Notes under the pieces: model-generated | The model's input: only the letters and a program-made list of their open reading frames with translations | The model's database searches: none | Told to the model about the DNA's origin: nothing | NCBI GenBank assembly: GCA_002437565.1 | Contig: DJQL01000007.1 | Coordinates: 6,703 to 31,828, forward strand | Source: Prevotella sp. UBA6387 | Lineage (GTDB): Bacteria > Bacteroidota > Bacteroidia > Bacteroidales > Bacteroidaceae | DNA length: 25,126 nt | Direction: 5' to 3' | Program-made: the position numbers and the translations under genes | In this document: piece by piece, positions 21,435 through 25,126 of the stretch | Position numbering within the stretch: position 1 is the stretch's first letter | Layout of the letters: each line of letters begins with the position of its first letter

Positions 21435-21463
21435 TGATTTATCTTGTTTTTAAGTATATACAC

Positions 21464-21471
21464 CAAATTTA
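21464..21471 (-). promoter_or_regulatory. -7 box upstream of udk
   Basis: Plus-strand CAAATTTA is TAAATTTG on the minus strand, a full TAnnTTTG match, ending about 30 nt before the udk ATG. A weak -33 candidate (TTTA, 18 nt away) is present. It may provide an internal promoter within the minus-strand cluster. Confidence 0.4.
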
Positions 21472-21486
21472 TATAAGTTATATTCT

Positions 21487-22095
21487 CTATAAAATCCCCA
21501 ACTCCTTAAACATATGTCCATAGTACGTTGCCTTGTCTTCAAGCCTCATGGGATAAGCCCTACTCGAACTTGGTTGCCTGTATAGGCTTATCTCCCTGCC
21601 GTTGAACACGAAATCTACATGGCCACCCATTTTCAGGTGCTTGGCCTTTTCGCCAATTCCATAATGTTCCATGAAAATTTTTGTGGCAAGTCTACCTGCG
21701 GTGAGCACGCCATGACAAAGTGGCAACGCCTTGAGCATACCATCAAGGCCCGACGGCTCCACCACTTCCAAGTCTTTGTCCGATGCAGTTCCCTTTGTAC
21801 GTTTAACACGCAAGCACGTGTCGAAAATGGCAATGCCTCTCTCCGACAAAAACGACTTCAATGCATCAAGGCGATAAGTCTTGTTGGCCTCATCCACGAA
21901 ATGAAGCTTGTCACCAAAGAAGCACAAGCCCATTATGCGCCACATGTCGTTGGTATAGTTGGGATAATACCAATCCATGCACCAACGCTTAGGTGAAGGT
22001 GGAAAAGTGCCAAGCATGAGCAGCCGAGCCGTCTTGGGCAAGAATGGCTCGAAAGGATGGGTTTCTATATCAAGTGTTGACATCGTGTCAATCAT
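21487..22095 (-). CDS. Uracil-DNA glycosylase superfamily protein
   Basis: This 202-aa protein has the UDG-fold first motif LLMLGTFPPSPKRW (25-38) followed by YYPN (43-46) and NDMWR (49-53), then IAIFDTC, VLTAGRLA, and a C-terminal SSSRAYPMR (176-184) in the position of the DNA-intercalation motif. This arrangement is typical of a Bacteroidota group annotated as DNA glycosylases. It would remove uracil or a related lesion in base-excision repair, but exact specificity is unknown. The gene begins inside the stop codon of the preceding endonuclease-like gene (ATGA overlap at 22092-22095), so translation is probably coupled, which supports this start. ATG 22083, four codons later, is an alternative. 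Pairing with a periplasmic partner is odd for a cytosolic repair enzyme. Confidence 0.85.
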   Translation of the reverse strand: MIDTMSTLDIETHPFEPFLPKTARLLMLGTFPPSPKRWCMDWYYPNYTNDMWRIMGLCFFGDKLHFVDEANKTYRLDALKSFLSERGIAIFDTCLRVKRTKGTASDKDLEVVEPSGLDGMLKALPLCHGVLTAGRLATKIFMEHYGIGEKAKHLKMGGHVDFVFNGREISLYRQPSSSRAYPMRLEDKATYYGHMFKELGIL

Positions 22096-23267
22096 TGTTT
22101 CTTTTCGTCTTTTTCCATCCTTGCCTTCTGCTCGGCCTCACACGAGGCAATGTTCTTGAGCTCGGCCTCCGTATACTCCGGCAATGCGAACAGGTTTTCT
22201 TTCAATGCCTTGCCTTTCTTCTCACTCTGTTCCTTCACGAGATACACTACTGTGGGCAGGTGGTCAGAGAATCCGTCGAGCCAGACACCGCCAGCCGTAG
22301 TGCGCTTGGTTCCACCCTTGTATTTGCCTTCCGTCTGGAAGAGGTAAGGCATGCGCTGAATCTCGTTCTTGAAAAATTTAAGCGTCGTGTAATCTTTTTC
22401 TCCATTCTTGTTTATAAGGCTTGGCGACAAGATTATCTGGTCAAAGAGATTCCACGAGCCTTGATATTGCAGCGTGCCCGTGCCTTGCTTGGCAAGCACG
22501 TTGTACCATGGGTTGTACATATCTTCTTTGCCGACCATAGCGACATCTTCCTTTGCGGATAGAGCCTCATGCATACTCTTGTTGGTTGGGTCATCGTTCA
22601 TGTCGCCCATCACTATGACTTTGGCTTTTGGGTCAAGATTCAGAATTCTGTCTTTCAGCGATTTAATCTGCGCCGCCCCCACCTCTCGATAGTAGCTGCC
22701 ATTGAATCGGCTGGGCAAATGGTTTACGATGATCACCACGTGTTCACCCGCCATCTCGCCACTCACGGCAAAGAAGCCGCGAGTACGGAAAAGCGAGTCT
22801 TGCTTCTCTGTTGGCACATAGGGATAAAGCCTGAAAGCCTTGACAGCGAAAAGCGAAGGGTTGTAAATCAGCGCACAGTCTATTCCACGGTGGTCAGGCC
22901 CCTCTACATGACAAAACTTATATCCGCGCTTACTGAGCTCTGGCTGGGCGCACAAGTCTGTAAGGCATCGGTCGTTTTCCACTTCTGACACGCCAATGGC
23001 GGAGCAGCCCACGCCAGGAAGCATCGTCGTGCCCATGTCGCCAAGGGCGCGCGCCATGTTGTGCAACTTGTGTGAATATTTCATGCCATTCCACCTGTAT
23101 GAGCCTGACGGCAGGAACTGGTAGTCGTTCTTGCCAGCATCGTGGCACGTATCGAAAAGGTTTTCAAGGTTGTAAAAACCCACGGCATAAGCATGGAATT
23201 TCTTCTGCGCGCCTATTGAGACACAGAAGAACAGCAGAAAGAAAAACGCGGAAAAATACTTTTTCAT
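22092..23267 (-). CDS. Exported endonuclease/exonuclease/phosphatase family protein
   Basis: From the chosen start (23267) the protein is 391 aa. The signal peptide is MKKYFSAFFFLLFFCVSIGA with likely cleavage before QKKF; an upstream in-frame ATG at 23333 would put 22 polar residues before it and is unlikely. The EEP fold is complete: Asn33 in FYNLENLFD, metal-ligand Glu95 in GVSEVEN, RGIDCALIY (127-135), His183 in VNHLPSR, Asp222/Asn224 in GDMNDDP, and the catalytic pair Asp335-His336 in SDHLP. The charged C-terminal 45 residues are extra. It should cleave nucleic acids or another phosphodiester/phosphate substrate in the periplasm or outside. It heads a minus-strand cluster and is divergent from a TonB-dependent receptor, a pairing I recall from other Bacteroidota. 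Confidence 0.9.
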   Translation of the reverse strand: MKKYFSAFFFLLFFCVSIGAQKKFHAYAVGFYNLENLFDTCHDAGKNDYQFLPSGSYRWNGMKYSHKLHNMARALGDMGTTMLPGVGCSAIGVSEVENDRCLTDLCAQPELSKRGYKFCHVEGPDHRGIDCALIYNPSLFAVKAFRLYPYVPTEKQDSLFRTRGFFAVSGEMAGEHVVIIVNHLPSRFNGSYYREVGAAQIKSLKDRILNLDPKAKVIVMGDMNDDPTNKSMHEALSAKEDVAMVGKEDMYNPWYNVLAKQGTGTLQYQGSWNLFDQIILSPSLINKNGEKDYTTLKFFKNEIQRMPYLFQTEGKYKGGTKRTTAGGVWLDGFSDHLPTVVYLVKEQSEKKGKALKENLFALPEYTEAELKNIASCEAEQKARMEKDEKKQ

Positions 23268-23301
23268 CTTGTCTATATGATGTCTTGTAATTTGTTTTTG
23301 C

Positions 23302-23327
23302 AAATATCGGAATAAATTTCGATATTT
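23302..23327. promoter_or_regulatory. 8-bp inverted repeat between the divergent EEP and receptor genes
   Basis: AAATATCG (23302-23309) and CGATATTT (23320-23327) are exact reverse complements with a 10-nt spacer, one helical turn between the arm ends. It lies 35 bp upstream of the EEP start, partly over a weak minus-strand -7 box (GATATTTG), and about 50 bp before the + strand -7 box. A dimeric regulator controlling both directions is plausible but unproven. Confidence 0.45.
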
Positions 23328-23373
23328 CATCATTCCTTAATTAAAAAACAACCATGATTATGTTGATTTTTAT

Positions 23374-23381
23374 TATCTTTG
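23374..23381 (+). promoter_or_regulatory. -7 box for the TonB-dependent receptor gene
   Basis: TATCTTTG is a full TAnnTTTG match 30 nt before ATG 23412. No exact TTTG lies 19-21 nt upstream, so the promoter may depend on an activator. Confidence 0.5.
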
Positions 23382-23411
23382 CAACCATTATTAATATATC
23401 ATACTTTATTT

Positions 23412-25126
23412 ATGCAAAAGAAGCTTATCATGGCCTTGGCTGCCTTAGGCTCTGTCTCGGTGGGTTACGCCCAGCAAGACTCGGTCAACATCGGCGAGCA
23501 GGCCTTTACCTTCACAGAGGCTCAGCTTGGGGAAGACGAGAACGTTACGCAAAGCGTGTCCATCATCTCTTCCGGCACCAACGCTTACGCCAATGAGGTG
23601 GGATACCGTTGGAGTCCCGTGAGATTCAAGTACAGGGGCTACAATGCCAAGTACAACGAGATGTACATTAATGGCAACCCCGTGAACGATGTCGAGCGTG
23701 GAGATTTCCGCTATTCATTCGTGGGAGGACTCAACAACCAGACTCGTAACATGGAATCGGCCTTGCCATTCGAGGGCAACAACTTTTCCATGACCGCACT
23801 TGGCGGAAGCAACAACTACAACTTCCGGCCATCGGCAATGCCTGTCGGACAGAGAATATCAATCGCGGGTGCCAACCGCAACTACACTGCTCGCGCCATG
23901 TACTCATACAACTCCGGTCTCAACGACAATGGATGGGCATGGTCGGCCGCCTTGTCGTACAGATGGGCAAACCGCGGCTACGTGGAGGGTACGTTCTACA
24001 ACTCGCTGAGCTATTTCCTTGGTTTGGAAAAGGTCTTCTCAAATAAGCATTCGCTCTCACTTGTCACATGGGGCAACCCTACTGAGCGTGCCACACAGAG
24101 CGCGTCTACTGATGAGATGTACTGGCTTGCAAACAACTACAACTACAATCCAAACTGGGGATACCAAAACGGCAAGAAGCGCAGTTCAAGAGTGGTCAAC
24201 GATTTTGCTCCTGCAGCTTTGCTGACATGGGATTTCAAGATTGACGACAATACTAAGCTCACCACCTCGCTGCTCGGCAAATACGCAATGTACAGCAGCA
24301 CCCGCCTAAACTATAACAACGCCACAAACCCAGCCCCAGACTATTACAGCCTCATGCCAAGCTATTTCTATAATGTCTGGAACAAGGACGACAGCGACAC
24401 GAACACGTCGTCGGCCCTCGATTCTTGGCAGGCCGCCGTCGACTTCTTCAGGTCATCGAAGGCCAACCGACAGATAAACTGGGACAAGCTGTACTACTCC
24501 AACAAGATGGCATCGGCACAGGGTGCCGATGCCATGTACTACCAGCAGGCTTACCACGACGACCAGCTCGCATTCAGCCTGTCGTCTTCATTGCACAAGG
24601 ATCTTTCAAACAAGAGTTCTCTCAATCTTGGCGTAAACCTTAGCACCAACAAGGGCATGCATTACCAAACCATGGAAGACCTGCTTGGTGCCACATCTTT
24701 TCACAACTCCAACTATTATGTCATCGGCACTTACGCCGAGACAGCCCCTGAGGTGTTCTACGACCTCAACGACGGCAACACCCCAAGGCTCGTGAAGGAA
24801 GGCGACCGCTTCGGCTACGACTACAATATCTTTGTAAACCGCGCACAGGCATGGTCGGGATATGAGCTCTCTCTCGACAGAGCACATGTATTCGTCAGTG
24901 GACGCATAGGCGGCACATCGCTTCAGCGCGAGGGAAAGATGCGCAATGGCCTTGCACCAAACAACTCGTATGGCAAAGGCAAGACAGCCTATTTCCTCGA
25001 CGGTGGCGCAAAGGCAGGTACAAGCATCAATCTCGGACATGGCAACACAGTGGCTCTTGGAGCTGGCTACGAGTGGAAGGCTCCAACGGCAAACGTGGCA
25101 TTCGCCTCACCACAGATCAACAACGA
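23412..25126 (+). CDS. TonB-dependent outer-membrane receptor, N-terminal part
   Basis: The frame opens at ATG 23412 and stays open to the window edge, showing about 571 residues. A signal peptide comes first (MQKKLIMALAALGSVSVGYA, cleavage before QQD). A plug-like region then contains SIISSGTNAYANEVGYRWS and MYINGNPVNDVERGDFRYSF (about 82-101), which resembles TonB-receptor plug domains that display a short loop with INGxPV. After about residue 150 there are alternating aromatic/polar strands typical of a large beta-barrel (ARAMYSYNSG, WAWSAALSYRW, SLSYFLGLEKVF). The N-terminal carboxypeptidase-regulatory-like domain common in SusC proteins is absent, so it is not a classical SusC. The substrate is unknown; the divergent EEP-type hydrolase hints at nucleic acid, nucleotide or phosphate uptake (inference). 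The C-terminus is missing. Confidence 0.82.
   Translation, partial: MQKKLIMALAALGSVSVGYAQQDSVNIGEQAFTFTEAQLGEDENVTQSVSIISSGTNAYANEVGYRWSPVRFKYRGYNAKYNEMYINGNPVNDVERGDFRYSFVGGLNNQTRNMESALPFEGNNFSMTALGGSNNYNFRPSAMPVGQRISIAGANRNYTARAMYSYNSGLNDNGWAWSAALSYRWANRGYVEGTFYNSLSYFLGLEKVFSNKHSLSLVTWGNPTERATQSASTDEMYWLANNYNYNPNWGYQNGKKRSSRVVNDFAPAALLTWDFKIDDNTKLTTSLLGKYAMYSSTRLNYNNATNPAPDYYSLMPSYFYNVWNKDDSDTNTSSALDSWQAAVDFFRSSKANRQINWDKLYYSNKMASAQGADAMYYQQAYHDDQLAFSLSSSLHKDLSNKSSLNLGVNLSTNKGMHYQTMEDLLGATSFHNSNYYVIGTYAETAPEVFYDLNDGNTPRLVKEGDRFGYDYNIFVNRAQAWSGYELSLDRAHVFVSGRIGGTSLQREGKMRNGLAPNNSYGKGKTAYFLDGGAKAGTSINLGHGNTVALGAGYEWKAPTANVAFASPQINN

Noticed and set aside
23268..23333. An upstream ATG adding 22 residues to the EEP protein
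   Set aside because: It would place a polar, basic extension ahead of an otherwise perfect signal peptide.

Overview
The window looks like chromosomal DNA from a Bacteroidota anaerobe, most likely a Prevotella/Segatella relative. This rests on several copies of the Bacteroidota promoter (TTTG, about 20 nt, TAnnTTTG), the near absence of Shine-Dalgarno sequences, and the gene families present: GH97, an SGLT-type SSS transporter, a Bacteroidota-style FGGY kinase, multi-DUF349 protein, and a TonB-dependent receptor. No rRNA, tRNA or CRISPR array was seen.

Region 1 (1-9467, +) is an L-arabinose utilisation locus. It holds the C-terminus of a GH97 glycosidase, a lipoprotein aldose 1-epimerase, an SGLT-like sodium/sugar symporter, AraD, AraA, an AraB-like kinase and a secreted GH51 alpha-L-arabinofuranosidase. 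Gaps from the epimerase to the kinase are only 21-25 nt. Together the genes release arabinose from glycans, equilibrate its anomers, import it, and convert it to D-xylulose 5-phosphate. The transketolase at 10896-12920 can take that product into the non-oxidative pentose phosphate pathway. A perfect 16-bp hairpin separates the kinase gene from the arabinofuranosidase gene. No regulator is present inside the cluster.

Region 2 (9468-10895) is gene-poor. It contains a tandem 22-bp repeat with an inverted last copy, a low-molecular-weight phosphotyrosine phosphatase (-), a possible 61-aa ORF (-), a decayed IS1380-type transposase, and a promoter leading toward tkt.

Region 3 (10896-13532) is tkt followed by a strong bidirectional terminator. 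Beyond it lies a compact minus-strand unit: a consensus promoter, a long leader with repeated GGATAA motifs, a strong Shine-Dalgarno, and a 29-aa single-span membrane protein. Three Crp/Fnr-type palindromes lie upstream of that promoter. This is the least expected part of the window.

Region 4 (13533-19362, +) holds a flippase-like membrane protein with pepD, then corA behind a structured leader, then a five-repeat DUF349 protein. Region 5 (19442-25126) holds a histidine phosphatase (-), a DUF308 membrane protein (+) whose 3' end overlaps the convergent uridine kinase gene, and a minus-strand cluster (exported endonuclease/exonuclease/phosphatase, UDG-superfamily protein, uridine kinase). Divergent from that cluster is a TonB-dependent receptor cut by the window edge.
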